DNA of 64,000 nucleotides from assembly GCF_021497945.1 (NCBI RefSeq), contig NZ_CP046524.1, positions 1,585,501 to 1,649,500 of the forward strand, read 5' to 3'. Shown here in pieces: positions 36,929 to 45,486 of this stretch. This stretch comes from Streptococcus oralis. Lineage in GTDB: Bacteria; Bacillota; Bacilli; Lactobacillales; Streptococcaceae. Within the stretch, counting starts at the first letter, position 1. Every line of letters begins with the position of its first letter. Under the pieces are notes generated by a model. The model was not told where the DNA came from. It worked only from the letters and a program-made list of their open reading frames with translations, and did no database searches. Position numbers and translations under genes: made by a program.

Positions 36929-37636
36929 TTAAACCTCCTCTGTCAAATCAAAGAAGAGATCTTCTAGACTGTCTGAATCTTGCAGCACCTCTTTCAATCG
37001 CCCTTGCTCAATAATTCGCCCATGATGAATCAAGACCACATCATCTGTCACCATTTGCACCTCTGACAGGATGTGGGATGATAGAAGTACCGTTTTCCCT
37101 AAATCAGCCTGCTGACGGATGAACTTTCTAAACCACTTAATCCCACTTGGGTCCAGTCCATTGGTCGGTTCATCTAATATAAGAAACTGAGGATCACCTA
37201 GCAAAGCTGCGGCCAGACCCAGCCGCTGGCCTTCCCCCAGAGACAGGCTTGACAAGAGAGCCTTCCTCTTATGAGCGATTCCAGTCATCTCCAAAACCTC
37301 ATCGATCCGAGACTTGGGAATAGCATTACTCGCCGCAATAATTCTCAAGTGGTCATAGACCTTTCGATTGGGCAGACCGCCAATGCCATCAAAGGCTGCA
37401 CCTACCGTTCTGAGCGGATAAGTCATTGACTGATAAGTTCGCCCATCAAAAGTCGCAGTTCCTGCTGTCGCCCGATCTAACCCCAAGAGAATCCTCAAGG
37501 TCGAACTTTTCCCTGCACCATTTGGACCCAGAAAAGCTGTAATCCGACCACTTCTAGCTGTAAAAGAAATATCTTTTAAAATCTGCTTACTGCCATGCTT
37601 TTTGCAGACTTCTTCTATTTTCACCATATGTTCCAT
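36929..37636 (-). CDS. ABC exporter ATP-binding protein
   Basis: The frame continues to 37675, but the ATG at 37636 (MEHMVKIEEV) has AAGGAG at proper spacing, giving 235 residues. Walker A is GPNGAGKSS, Walker B is FLILDEPTNGLDP, and the switch histidine is SSHILSE. The signature loop is SLSLGEGQRLGLA, where LSGGQ-type family members have LS-x-GQ, so one glycine is replaced by Leu and Glu sits before GQ. It is the first gene of the five-gene module. Confidence 0.9.
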   Translation of the reverse strand: MEHMVKIEEVCKKHGSKQILKDISFTARSGRITAFLGPNGAGKSSTLRILLGLDRATAGTATFDGRTYQSMTYPLRTVGAAFDGIGGLPNRKVYDHLRIIAASNAIPKSRIDEVLEMTGIAHKRKALLSSLSLGEGQRLGLAAALLGDPQFLILDEPTNGLDPSGIKWFRKFIRQQADLGKTVLLSSHILSEVQMVTDDVVLIHHGRIIEQGRLKEVLQDSDSLEDLFFDLTEEV

Positions 37637-37664
37637 ACTGAACTCCTTTATCTTTATTTTCTCC

Positions 37665-37697
37665 AGTATATCCAATCTAGTTCAGAATTAGTTCAGA
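37665..37697 (-). promoter_or_regulatory. Promoter of the ABC/two-component module with direct-repeat operator
   Basis: The minus strand carries TCTGAACTA twice (37689-37697 and 37678-37686) with an exact 11-bp period, followed 7 nt later by a TATACT -10 (37665-37670). The repeats occupy the -35 region, the usual place for an OmpR-family activator, and the transcript codes such a regulator. Autoactivation is inferred. Confidence 0.65.
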
Positions 37698-37842
37698 GAT
37701 TAAACAAAAATTCTAAAAGTTAACTCCACCTTTCAAAAGTCGCTCTAGCTTCATTAGAAAGAACTCAGTTTTTCTTTATAATTCTGCGAGTTTTGTATGG
37801 AGACTTTGTTATAATGCTAGTCTCAAAAAGTCATTTATCAAA

Positions 37843-37872
37843 CTTCATCAAGAGCAGTCTTTATGATATAAT
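37843..37872 (+). promoter_or_regulatory. luxS promoter
   Basis: TGATATAAT gives an extended -10 (TATAAT 37867-37872) 27 nt upstream of the luxS ATG, with a weak TTCATC -35 at 17 bp. A second TATAAT lies near 37810, so two starts are possible. Confidence 0.6.
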
Positions 37873-37899
37873 GAAAGAAGAAAACTGAAAGGATTTACC

Positions 37900-38382
37900 A
37901 TGTCAAAAGAAGTTATTGTTGAAAGTTTTGAACTTGACCACACCATTGTTAAAGCACCCTATGTTCGCTTAATTGGGGAAGAAACAGGACCAAAGGGAGA
38001 TGTCATCTCCAACTTTGATATTCGCTTGGTGCAGCCAAATGAGGATTCTATCCCTACTGCTGGCCTTCACACTATCGAACACCTCTTGGCCAAACTCATC
38101 CGTACCCGCATTGACGGTATGATTGACTGTTCACCGTTTGGTTGCCGTACAGGCTTCCACATGATTATGTGGGAACGTCATACCAGCGCCGAGATTGCAG
38201 CTGTTATCAAGGATTCGCTCAAGGAAATCGCTGAGACCACTACTTGGGAAGATGTGCCTGGAACAACCATCGAATCTTGTGGAAACTACAAGGACCACAG
38301 CCTCTTTTCTGCTAAAGAATGGGCTAAACTCATCCTGGAACAAGGTATTTCAGATGATGCCTTTGAACGCCATGTCATCTAA
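37900..38382 (+). CDS. luxS: S-ribosylhomocysteine lyase LuxS
   Basis: This 160-residue enzyme splits S-ribosylhomocysteine into homocysteine and DPD, the precursor of autoinducer-2. It is a metalloenzyme with the HTIEH motif (H57, E60, H61), a third metal ligand C127 in ESCGN and catalytic C82 in FGCRTG. Full length and all key residues are present. In pneumococcus it lies beside the DUF1846 gene. Here the ABC/two-component module separates them. A hairpin terminator follows. Confidence 0.96.
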   Translation: MSKEVIVESFELDHTIVKAPYVRLIGEETGPKGDVISNFDIRLVQPNEDSIPTAGLHTIEHLLAKLIRTRIDGMIDCSPFGCRTGFHMIMWERHTSAEIAAVIKDSLKEIAETTTWEDVPGTTIESCGNYKDHSLFSAKEWAKLILEQGISDDAFERHVI

Positions 38383-38386
38383 ACGC

Positions 38387-38420
38387 AAAAGAACCAGTTA
38401 CAATAACTGGTTCTTTTTTA
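38387..38420. terminator. Bidirectional terminator between luxS and clpL
   Basis: GAACCAGTTA and TAACTGGTTC form a perfect 10-bp stem with a 3-nt loop, with A and T runs on both sides, serving the converging genes. Confidence 0.88.
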
Positions 38421-38436
38421 TTATCAAAATCTCGAG

Positions 38437-40542
38437 TTAGGCTTTTTCTCGAATGACCAAAACGCCATCTTCCATATCTGCTTCCAGATGTTTAGCATCT
38501 AGGTGATCCAAGTGGAAGTCCGTCACCTTATCACGGATTTGTTGTTCGACTACGCGTCGGAGAGGACGAACACCCATGACTTCGTCATAACCTTCTTCTG
38601 TGATAAAGTCCTTAGCTGCTTGGCTGACTTCCAAATCAATATCTTTCTTAGCCAAGGTTTGGTTTACTTCAGCCAACATCAAGTCCACAATCTTAGAAAG
38701 GTCTTCCTTATTTAAGTGTGAGAACTCGATAACTGCGTTAAAGCGGTTAAGAAACTCTGGACGGAAGAATGGTTTCAAGCGATCCATCAACTCTGGTTTA
38801 TCTGCATCTTCTGTCAAGTTGGCTTCATAGCCAAATCCAGCATTTGATGTCGCGATAATGACAGTGTTCTTGAAGTTCACGGTATTTCCTTGGCCATCTG
38901 TCAAACGACCATCATCCAAGACTTGGAGGAGGAGGGTGATTACTTGAGGATCAGCCTTTTCAATTTCGTCCAAGAGAATGATAGAGTATGGATTACGACG
39001 AACTCGTTCTGTCAAGGTATTGCTATTGTCATCATACCCCACATAACCTGCTGTTGTACCGATTAACTTAGAAACAGCTGTGCGGTCACTATATTCAGAC
39101 ATATCCAAACGGATAATCGCATCCTTGGTTCCAAACATATCGAGCGCCAATTGCTTAGCAAGCTCGGTCTTCCCAACCCCAGTAGGCCCTACAAAGAGGA
39201 CGCTACCGATTGGGCGATTGCCTTCATCAAATCCTGCACGGTTACGACGGATAGCACGAGCCACTGCTTCTACTGCCTTATCTTGGCCGATAACCTTGTG
39301 TTCCAAACGATGAGCCATATCTTTCAAACGTTCGATGTCTGATGCTCCCATTTGTGATACCGGAATACCAGTCATACGTTCTACAGATTCAGCCACATCG
39401 TTGACACTCGCAGTCACCTTCATATCTTCTGTGTGGTTTTCGATTTTCTTTTCTAATTCTGCAATGCGTGTTTTAGCATTAAGAGCTGCTTCGAAATCTT
39501 CTGCCTCAACTGCTTTTTCTTGCTTGTCCTTTTCTGCCTCGATTTCCCGTTCGACAGCATGAACATCTGTTACTGGATGTTGAGCTGCCAAGTGAGCAGC
39601 TGTTACATCGACAAGGTCAATGGCCTTATCTGGCAAGCTACGTTGAGGAATGTATTGGACAGAATAATCCACTGCTGCTTTCAAGACTTCGTCTGGCAAG
39701 ATAACATTGTGGTGTTGTTGATAAAGATCACGAATTCCTTGAAGGATTTTAAAGGTATCCTCTGCTGAAGGAGCATTGACCTTGACTTCGTTGAAACGAC
39801 GAGCAAGAGCTGCATTCTTTAAGATAGTGTTACGGTATTCGTCTTGAGTCGTTGCCCCAATAACAGTCAACTCACCACGAGAGAGAGCTGGCTTGAGAAT
39901 GTCCGCAAGCCCCTTGGAGCCACTGTCTCCACCAGTGCTACCAGCACCGAGAATTTGATGAATTTCATCAAAGAAGAGGATAATATTCCCTGCTTCTTTC
40001 ACCTCGTTGACTAGGTTTTGAACGTTTTCTTCAAAGCTACCACGGTATTGAGTACCAGCCTCAAGACCTGAGATATCAATAGAAATAATTTCCTTGTTCT
40101 TGATGGCTGCCGGAACATCTCCATTCACAATCGCTTGTGCTAGACCTTCGACAACGGCTGTCTTACCAACACCTGCATCTCCGACTAGAACAGGATTATT
40201 TTTCGTACGACGTGAGAGGATTTCAGATGTTTCTTGAATTTCCTTGTTTCGTCCGATAACAGGATCCAACTTGCCCTCACGAGCTTCCGCTGTCAAGTTA
40301 CGACCTAGTTTAGCAAGGACACCGTCTTGTTTCATACCTGAAGCGTGTTGTTGCATTTGCGCATCAGATTCTGCATTTCCTGGCAATTGACCAGTTGCAC
40401 GATAGTGAGCAAATTCCTCAGGTGTCACTTCACGTCCATTAATCAAGTAGCGACGGTTTTCAGAACTGTATCCTCGCATGCCACCCATCAATTGGTTAAA
40501 TAAATCATCCATGTTGTTAAAGTTATTAAAGTTGTTGTTCAT
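38437..40542 (-). CDS. clpL: Clp ATPase chaperone ClpL
   Basis: This 701-residue AAA+ disaggregase has two ATPase modules, with Walker A GDAGVGKT near residue 123 and GPTGVGKT in the second module. A short M-like coiled coil lies between ([23 protein letters not shown]). The N-terminus is Asn-rich ([10 protein letters not shown]) without the Clp-N domain, which with length defines ClpL. No IGF-type ClpP docking loop is evident, so it acts as a chaperone. It is a heat-shock gene under CtsR in streptococci, consistent with the operators found upstream. Confidence 0.95.
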   Translation of the reverse strand: MNNNFNNFNNMDDLFNQLMGGMRGYSSENRRYLINGREVTPEEFAHYRATGQLPGNAESDAQMQQHASGMKQDGVLAKLGRNLTAEAREGKLDPVIGRNKEIQETSEILSRRTKNNPVLVGDAGVGKTAVVEGLAQAIVNGDVPAAIKNKEIISIDISGLEAGTQYRGSFEENVQNLVNEVKEAGNIILFFDEIHQILGAGSTGGDSGSKGLADILKPALSRGELTVIGATTQDEYRNTILKNAALARRFNEVKVNAPSAEDTFKILQGIRDLYQQHHNVILPDEVLKAAVDYSVQYIPQRSLPDKAIDLVDVTAAHLAAQHPVTDVHAVEREIEAEKDKQEKAVEAEDFEAALNAKTRIAELEKKIENHTEDMKVTASVNDVAESVERMTGIPVSQMGASDIERLKDMAHRLEHKVIGQDKAVEAVARAIRRNRAGFDEGNRPIGSVLFVGPTGVGKTELAKQLALDMFGTKDAIIRLDMSEYSDRTAVSKLIGTTAGYVGYDDNSNTLTERVRRNPYSIILLDEIEKADPQVITLLLQVLDDGRLTDGQGNTVNFKNTVIIATSNAGFGYEANLTEDADKPELMDRLKPFFRPEFLNRFNAVIEFSHLNKEDLSKIVDLMLAEVNQTLAKKDIDLEVSQAAKDFITEEGYDEVMGVRPLRRVVEQQIRDKVTDFHLDHLDAKHLEADMEDGVLVIREKA

Positions 40543-40584
40543 ATTCTTTACCTCGTTTATTCTTAATTAGATGCGATCTCTGAT

Positions 40585-40601
40585 ATTGACTATCTTTGAC
40601 C
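40585..40601 (-). promoter_or_regulatory. Second CtsR-like heptad repeat, close to the clpL start
   Basis: The minus strand reads GGTCAAAGATAGTCAAT, two heptads with the CtsR 3-nt gap and one mismatch at the end. It lies about 45 nt upstream of the clpL ATG, downstream of the small leader ORF. Confidence 0.5.
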
Positions 40602-40625
40602 TTTGTTTTAAAAATTTTAGACTAG

Positions 40626-40715
40626 CTAACCTGCTACCCTAAGAATAATTTCTGGTTTTTCTTTTTTAAATAAGCCTTTTATCATTTTCTTTTCAAAGTC
40701 TGTTAGATTTAACAT
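40626..40715 (-). CDS. Small ORF (29 residues) in the clpL leader
   Basis: An ATG at 40713-40715 opens a frame coding MLNLTDFEKKMIKGLFKKEK then PEIILRVAG, ending at TAG (40626-40628). A G-rich ribosome site (GGGGTGAGG) precedes it by a few bases. The product is lysine-rich and could form an amphipathic helix. It lies in the roughly 260-nt leader between the CtsR-controlled promoter and clpL, so it would be heat-induced. It may be a stress micropeptide or a leader ORF. I do not recognise a family. Confidence 0.5.
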   Translation of the reverse strand: MLNLTDFEKKMIKGLFKKEKPEIILRVAG

Positions 40716-40810
40716 AGGCCTCACCCCTTTCTTGGGATTCTATAGCTCATTCTCAAAGACTAATTTCTTGAAAATAAGCTTTTTAAGGAATTCATTTTCC
40801 TTATGTTTCT

Positions 40811-40839
40811 ACTATATCACATTGGTCAGTAAAAGTCAA
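40811..40839 (-). promoter_or_regulatory. clpL heat-shock promoter
   Basis: Minus strand TTGACT (40834-40839), 17-bp spacer, TATAGT (40811-40816). It gives a leader of about 260 nt before clpL. Confidence 0.75.
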
Positions 40840-40845
40840 TAATTT

Positions 40846-40862
40846 TTTGACCAAATTTGACT
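40846..40862 (-). promoter_or_regulatory. CtsR operator at the clpL promoter
   Basis: The minus strand reads AGTCAAATTTGGTCAAA, the tandem heptad of the CtsR consensus (RGTCAAANNNRGTCAAA), 6 nt upstream of the -35. Confidence 0.75.
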
Positions 40863-40887
40863 ATTTTAAAAAATTTTTTTGAAAGAC

Positions 40888-40917
40888 AAAAAAGCCAGTC
40901 ATATCGACTGGCTTTCT
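40888..40917 (-). terminator. pflB terminator
   Basis: Minus strand AAAGCCAGTC and GACTGGCTTT form a perfect stem followed by TTTTTG. Confidence 0.9.
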
Positions 40918-40935
40918 TTCTATTCTAATTGAATA

Positions 40936-43251
40936 TTAGCTCAATGCGTCATCCATTGAAAGAACTTCGTGGAAGACACGTTGTGTCAATTCAGTTTTTT
41001 GTTCTGGAGTGAGGTATTTAGTGTTTACACAGTATCCAGAGATACGCACGATAACATCTTCACCTGACATGATCTTTTCGTAAACATCGTTCAAGTCCAT
41101 AACGTTCAAGTTAACGTGTTGTCCACCGTTTTCGAAGTAACCATCAAGGATTGTTACCAAGTTATCCACTTGTTCGTCACGAGTCTTACCAAGAGCACGT
41201 GGAGAAACTTGAGTTGTTAATGAGATACCGTCAGCTGCGTAACCAAAGTCTAGGCTAGCAAGTGAGTTCAAGTTTTGCAACCATCCACCTTTAGCTTTGT
41301 TAGATGGGTTAGCACCTGGTGAGAAGAATTCAAGTTTAGACAAGTTCACAGAACCATCTTCGTTGAGGTATACACCTTTGTGGACTGGTGAGTTACCAGT
41401 TTGTTTAGAGTAAGCAACGTTAGATGTGATTGTCAAAAGTGATACTGTAGCTTCTGCATCTTTGTAAAGTTTGTGACTACGTAGACGAGTTGTGTAAGCT
41501 TCGATCAACCATTCTGCTAATTCGTTTGAACGTGGGTCATCTTCACCCCAACGTGGGTATTCACCGATTGTTTCGTAATCGTAGATGTAGCCATCCTCAT
41601 CACGGATTGGTTTAACAGTGGCGTATTTAATCGCTGACAATGTATCAACAGTGTTAGCAAATCCACAGATACCGAATCCCATGTTGGCACGTTGTTTAGT
41701 TGGCAAGAAGGCCATTTGAACAGCTTCGTAGTTGTACTTGTCAGTCATGTAGTGGATGATGTTCAAAGCATCTACATAAGTGTCAGTCAACCAATCAAGA
41801 GATTTTTCAAAGTTCGCTTTAACTGATTCGAATTCAAGAACTTCGTCACGGATAGGATCGATGTCAAATACTTTGTAGTCTTTGTGAACATCGTCGTAAC
41901 CACCGTTCAAACCAGTAAGAAGGGCTTTAAGAACGTTTACACGAGCACCGAAGTACTGGATGTTGTGGCGTTGATCTTCGTTTTCTGGGTCAAGTGGTGA
42001 CACACAGCATGAGATACAGCTCATTTCTCCGTATCCATCTTTAGCCATTGTTGTTACACCTTCGTATTGGATAGAAGAGTGTTTGTGGCTCATGTGCATA
42101 CAGTAGCGACGGAAGTTGTATGGCAATTTGTCAGTCCAAAGAACTGTCAAGTTTGGCTCTGGAGAGTTACCGATGTTGTCAAGAGTGTTCAAGAAACGGT
42201 AGTCCATCTTAGTAACACGATGACGACCGTCGTTACCCATACCAGCCATAGAAGTTGTGATGAAGGTTGGGTCACCTGAGTACAATTGGTCATAAGCTTT
42301 TGTACGAGCAAATTTAACTGTACGAAGTTTCATAACGAAATCATCAACGAACTCTTGGATTTCTGATTCAGTAAATGTACCACGAGCAAGGTCACGTTCT
42401 GCAAAGATATCAAGTACGATTGGCACACGTCCTAGAGACGTTGCAGCACCGTTGATCACACGGCAGACAGCCATGAAGGCGATGTTAACCCATTGGATCG
42501 CTTCTTTAACGTTCATCGCTGGTTTGCGAACATCAACTCCGTAAAGGTCACCCAAGCGAACAACTTGTTGCAATGCTTGGTATTGAAGGTTTACTTCTTC
42601 ACGAAGACGGATTGTTTCTTCATCAATTTCTTTAATTGCATTCCAGTCGTTTACTTTTTCTTGCATCAAATAATCTGCACCGTAAAGAGCAAGACGTGCG
42701 TAAACACCAATGATACGTCCACGTGAGTAGGCATCTGGAAGACCAGTTACAGTGTGAGCGTGACGAGCACGACGGATGTTTGAAGTGTAAGCACGGAAGA
42801 TACCGTCGTTAACTGTTGTTACATATTTAGTGAAGATTTCGTGAACAGCTGGATCTGGTTCGTATCCATTTTCTTTCAAAGTCGTTTCAGCCATACGGAT
42901 ACCACCTTTTGGCATGAAGTTCAATTTGAAGAGTTCATCGTTTTGGATACCAAAGATCAATTCGTTTTCTTTGTCGATAAATCCAGCAGGAATATCAGCA
43001 ATAGATGTTGGACGAGTGTCCATTGGGAAACGAGTTTCTTCGTAGTGTGCTTTTGTTTCTTCTACAATCTTTTTGATGTGAAGTGAACGTTCTGTTGGTC
43101 CAGCAAGGAAGCTTTCATCTCCATCGTAAGGTGTGTAGTTAGCTTGAACGAAGCGAGAAACGCTTGCTTTTTCTTTCCAATCTACGCCTTTGAAGCCTTC
43201 CCAAGCTTTGTCAAAAATGTCTTGTGCTTCAACAACTGTCTTAACAACCAT
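40936..43251 (-). CDS. pflB: Formate C-acetyltransferase (pyruvate formate-lyase)
   Basis: This glycyl-radical enzyme converts pyruvate and CoA to acetyl-CoA and formate in mixed-acid fermentation. The adjacent catalytic cysteines are C415-C416 in SCISCCVSP and the radical glycine is G739 in VRISGYCV. The open frame reaches 43287, but the ATG at 43251 ([11 protein letters not shown]) has GAGGAC eight bases upstream, while the longer start has no ribosome site, so 771 residues are chosen. Activation needs a PflA enzyme coded elsewhere. Confidence 0.95.
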   Translation of the reverse strand: MVVKTVVEAQDIFDKAWEGFKGVDWKEKASVSRFVQANYTPYDGDESFLAGPTERSLHIKKIVEETKAHYEETRFPMDTRPTSIADIPAGFIDKENELIFGIQNDELFKLNFMPKGGIRMAETTLKENGYEPDPAVHEIFTKYVTTVNDGIFRAYTSNIRRARHAHTVTGLPDAYSRGRIIGVYARLALYGADYLMQEKVNDWNAIKEIDEETIRLREEVNLQYQALQQVVRLGDLYGVDVRKPAMNVKEAIQWVNIAFMAVCRVINGAATSLGRVPIVLDIFAERDLARGTFTESEIQEFVDDFVMKLRTVKFARTKAYDQLYSGDPTFITTSMAGMGNDGRHRVTKMDYRFLNTLDNIGNSPEPNLTVLWTDKLPYNFRRYCMHMSHKHSSIQYEGVTTMAKDGYGEMSCISCCVSPLDPENEDQRHNIQYFGARVNVLKALLTGLNGGYDDVHKDYKVFDIDPIRDEVLEFESVKANFEKSLDWLTDTYVDALNIIHYMTDKYNYEAVQMAFLPTKQRANMGFGICGFANTVDTLSAIKYATVKPIRDEDGYIYDYETIGEYPRWGEDDPRSNELAEWLIEAYTTRLRSHKLYKDAEATVSLLTITSNVAYSKQTGNSPVHKGVYLNEDGSVNLSKLEFFSPGANPSNKAKGGWLQNLNSLASLDFGYAADGISLTTQVSPRALGKTRDEQVDNLVTILDGYFENGGQHVNLNVMDLNDVYEKIMSGEDVIVRISGYCVNTKYLTPEQKTELTQRVFHEVLSMDDALS

Positions 43252-43306
43252 GTTAATGTCCTCATTTTTCTTTCTAGCAACAGTCATCTGTTACATTCAT
43301 GAGACC

Positions 43307-43333
43307 AGTATACCATACAGTAACCGATTTCAA
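43307..43333 (-). promoter_or_regulatory. pflB promoter
   Basis: Minus strand TTGAAA (43328-43333), 15-bp spacer, TATACT (43307-43312) with an upstream TGG extension, compensating for the short spacer. Confidence 0.5.
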
Positions 43334-43450
43334 CAAGAGAAAAAAGGCTTTTTTATCACTTTCTTTTCTAATACAGTCTGTTTATCGGCGCAATCTGTGT
43401 TATATATTTGAAAGAATGAGTACTCTTTTCCATTTTTTCAGAAAAAAAGG

Positions 43451-43456
43451 TATAAT
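43451..43456 (+). promoter_or_regulatory. dinB promoter -10
   Basis: A perfect TATAAT lies 31 nt upstream of the dinB ATG, with a weak TTCCAT at the -35 distance. Confidence 0.5.
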
Positions 43457-43487
43457 GAATAAAAAATGACATTAGAAAGGAAGCAAA

Positions 43488-44549
43488 ATGCTCATATTTC
43501 CATTGATTAATGATTTGTCCAGAAAAATCATCCATATCGACATGGATGCCTTTTTTGCTGCGGTGGAAATAAGAGACAATCCTAAGTTAAAAGGAAAACC
43601 TGTCATTATTGGGAGCGATCCCAGACAAACAGGCGGACGAGGAGTTGTGTCTACCTGTAGCTACGAAGCACGAGCTTTTGGTGTTCATTCAGCCATGAGT
43701 TCTAAAGAAGCTTATGAGCGTTGTCCTCAAGCCGTCTTTATCTCGGGAAATTATGAAAAATACAAAACTGTGGGACTTGAGATTCGAGCTATTTTTAAAC
43801 GTTACACCGACCTGATTGAACCTATGAGTATTGACGAAGCCTACTTGGATGTGACAGAAAATAAACTCGGTATCAAGTCAGCTGTCAAAATAGCTCGTCT
43901 CATCCAACAGGATATCTGGCAGGAACTACACCTGACTGCTTCTGCTGGCGTTTCTTACAATAAATTTTTAGCTAAAATGGCCAGCGATTATCAAAAGCCA
44001 CATGGTTTGACAGTTATCCTCCCAGATCAGGCCCAAGACTTTCTCAAACAAATGGATATTGCTAAATTTCATGGAGTGGGCAAGAAAACAGTTGAACACC
44101 TTCATGAAATGGGCATTTATACTGGTGCAGACTTATTGGATGTCTCAGAAGTCACTTTAATCGATCGGTTCGGCAGACTCGGTTTTAACCTTTATCGAAA
44201 GGCTAGGGGCATTCATAATTCACCGGTCAAGGCCGACCGCATTCGTAAGTCCATCGGCAAGGAGAAAACCTATGGAAAGATCCTACAAGTAGAAGAAGAC
44301 ATCAAAAAAGAGCTGACTCTACTCTCCGAAAAGGTAGCTCTCAATCTCAGTAAACAGGACAAAGCTGGAAAAATCATTATCCTAAAAATACGATATGCTG
44401 ACTTCTCCACTCTAACTAGACGAAAAAGCCTCCCACAAGCAACACAGGACGCTAGTCAGATTTCTCAAACTGCCCTTCAACTCTACGAAGAACTAGCTGA
44501 AAAAGAGAAAGGCGTTCGTTTGCTAGGAGTAACAGTAACAGGATTTTAA
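43488..44549 (+). CDS. dinB: DNA polymerase IV (Y family)
   Basis: This 353-residue translesion polymerase has [14 protein letters not shown] at the N-terminus and [10 protein letters not shown] in the palm, supplying the three catalytic acidic residues. The steric gate region is FFAAVE and the C-terminal little-finger domain starts near 240. It lacks an obvious beta-clamp motif beyond the tail LLGVTVTGF, which serves as one in some homologues. Transcribed alone and divergently from pflB. The start [13 protein letters not shown] matches the pneumococcal protein. Confidence 0.94.
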   Translation: MLIFPLINDLSRKIIHIDMDAFFAAVEIRDNPKLKGKPVIIGSDPRQTGGRGVVSTCSYEARAFGVHSAMSSKEAYERCPQAVFISGNYEKYKTVGLEIRAIFKRYTDLIEPMSIDEAYLDVTENKLGIKSAVKIARLIQQDIWQELHLTASAGVSYNKFLAKMASDYQKPHGLTVILPDQAQDFLKQMDIAKFHGVGKKTVEHLHEMGIYTGADLLDVSEVTLIDRFGRLGFNLYRKARGIHNSPVKADRIRKSIGKEKTYGKILQVEEDIKKELTLLSEKVALNLSKQDKAGKIIILKIRYADFSTLTRRKSLPQATQDASQISQTALQLYEELAEKEKGVRLLGVTVTGF

Positions 44550-44579
44550 AAAGCTTGAAGGCCCCCCTTCAAGCTTTTT
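44548..44579. terminator. Bidirectional terminator between dinB and uppP
   Basis: AAAAAGCTTGAAGG and CCTTCAAGCTTTTT flank a CCCC loop. The stem starts inside the dinB stop codon. Confidence 0.88.
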
Positions 44580-44580
44580 C

Positions 44581-45426
44581 TTATACAAATAAACGCACAA
44601 AACTATAGAGCAACAAGACACTACCAAGTACGATACGGTATTTACCAAAGAGTGTAAAGTCGTGCTTCTTCACATAGCTGGTCAAGAAACGAATGGCAAC
44701 CATGCTGACCGCAAAGGCAACACCCATAGCGACTAAGAGCAAGAATAATTGCCCAAAACTCAAGAGTTGACCTGCTTTAATAAATTTGAAAATCTTTAAA
44801 GCACTGGCTCCGAACATAACAGGAATTCCGAGATAGAAGGTAAACTCTGTTACGACTGAGCGACTTGTTCCATTCAACAAACCACCAACGATAGTCGCAC
44901 CTGAACGGCTCGTTCCTGGGAAGAGGGCGAGGACTTGAAAGAGTCCAATGTAAAGGGCTGTTTTATAAGGCAACTTGTCTAACTCTGTTACTGTTGGTTC
45001 AATAGCTTGAGCCTTATTTCTTTTTTCAAGATAGATAAAGGCAACCCCGTAAATAATCAACATAATCGCAACTGAAACCATGTTATGGAAGTTGGCATCA
45101 AACCAATCATCTAATTTAAAGACCAATAGCAAAGGCAAGGTCGCAACCAAGACTTTTGACCACAATTGCCAAGTTCTACGAACTTCGACCTTAGTTTTAC
45201 CAGGTTTGAAAGGATTAAGCTTGTTAAAGTAAATGACCATAACTGCTAAAATGGCACCAAGCTGAATGACAACATTAAACATAGACATGAAGGCTTCATT
45301 TTGGTCCTTGTATTGGACAAATTCTTCAACCAATATCAAGTGGCCAGTACTTGAAATGGGCAACCATTCTGTAATTCCTTCAACAATCCCAAAAAAGATT
45401 GACTTCAAAATTTCAATAAAATACAT
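44581..45426 (-). CDS. uppP: Undecaprenyl-diphosphatase UppP (BacA)
   Basis: This 281-residue membrane enzyme recycles undecaprenyl diphosphate to the monophosphate carrier used for peptidoglycan, teichoic acid and capsule units, and it confers bacitracin tolerance. Conserved motifs are [14 protein letters not shown] near residue 18 and [11 protein letters not shown] in the second half, with about eight helices. Its minus-strand promoter has TGCTATAAT (TATAAT 45451-45456). Confidence 0.95.
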   Translation of the reverse strand: MYFIEILKSIFFGIVEGITEWLPISSTGHLILVEEFVQYKDQNEAFMSMFNVVIQLGAILAVMVIYFNKLNPFKPGKTKVEVRRTWQLWSKVLVATLPLLLVFKLDDWFDANFHNMVSVAIMLIIYGVAFIYLEKRNKAQAIEPTVTELDKLPYKTALYIGLFQVLALFPGTSRSGATIVGGLLNGTSRSVVTEFTFYLGIPVMFGASALKIFKFIKAGQLLSFGQLFLLLVAMGVAFAVSMVAIRFLTSYVKKHDFTLFGKYRIVLGSVLLLYSFVRLFV

Positions 45427-45486
45427 ACATTACTCCTTTTTCTGTCCTCTATTATAGCATAATTTCGGATGTTGTGATAGATTTTT

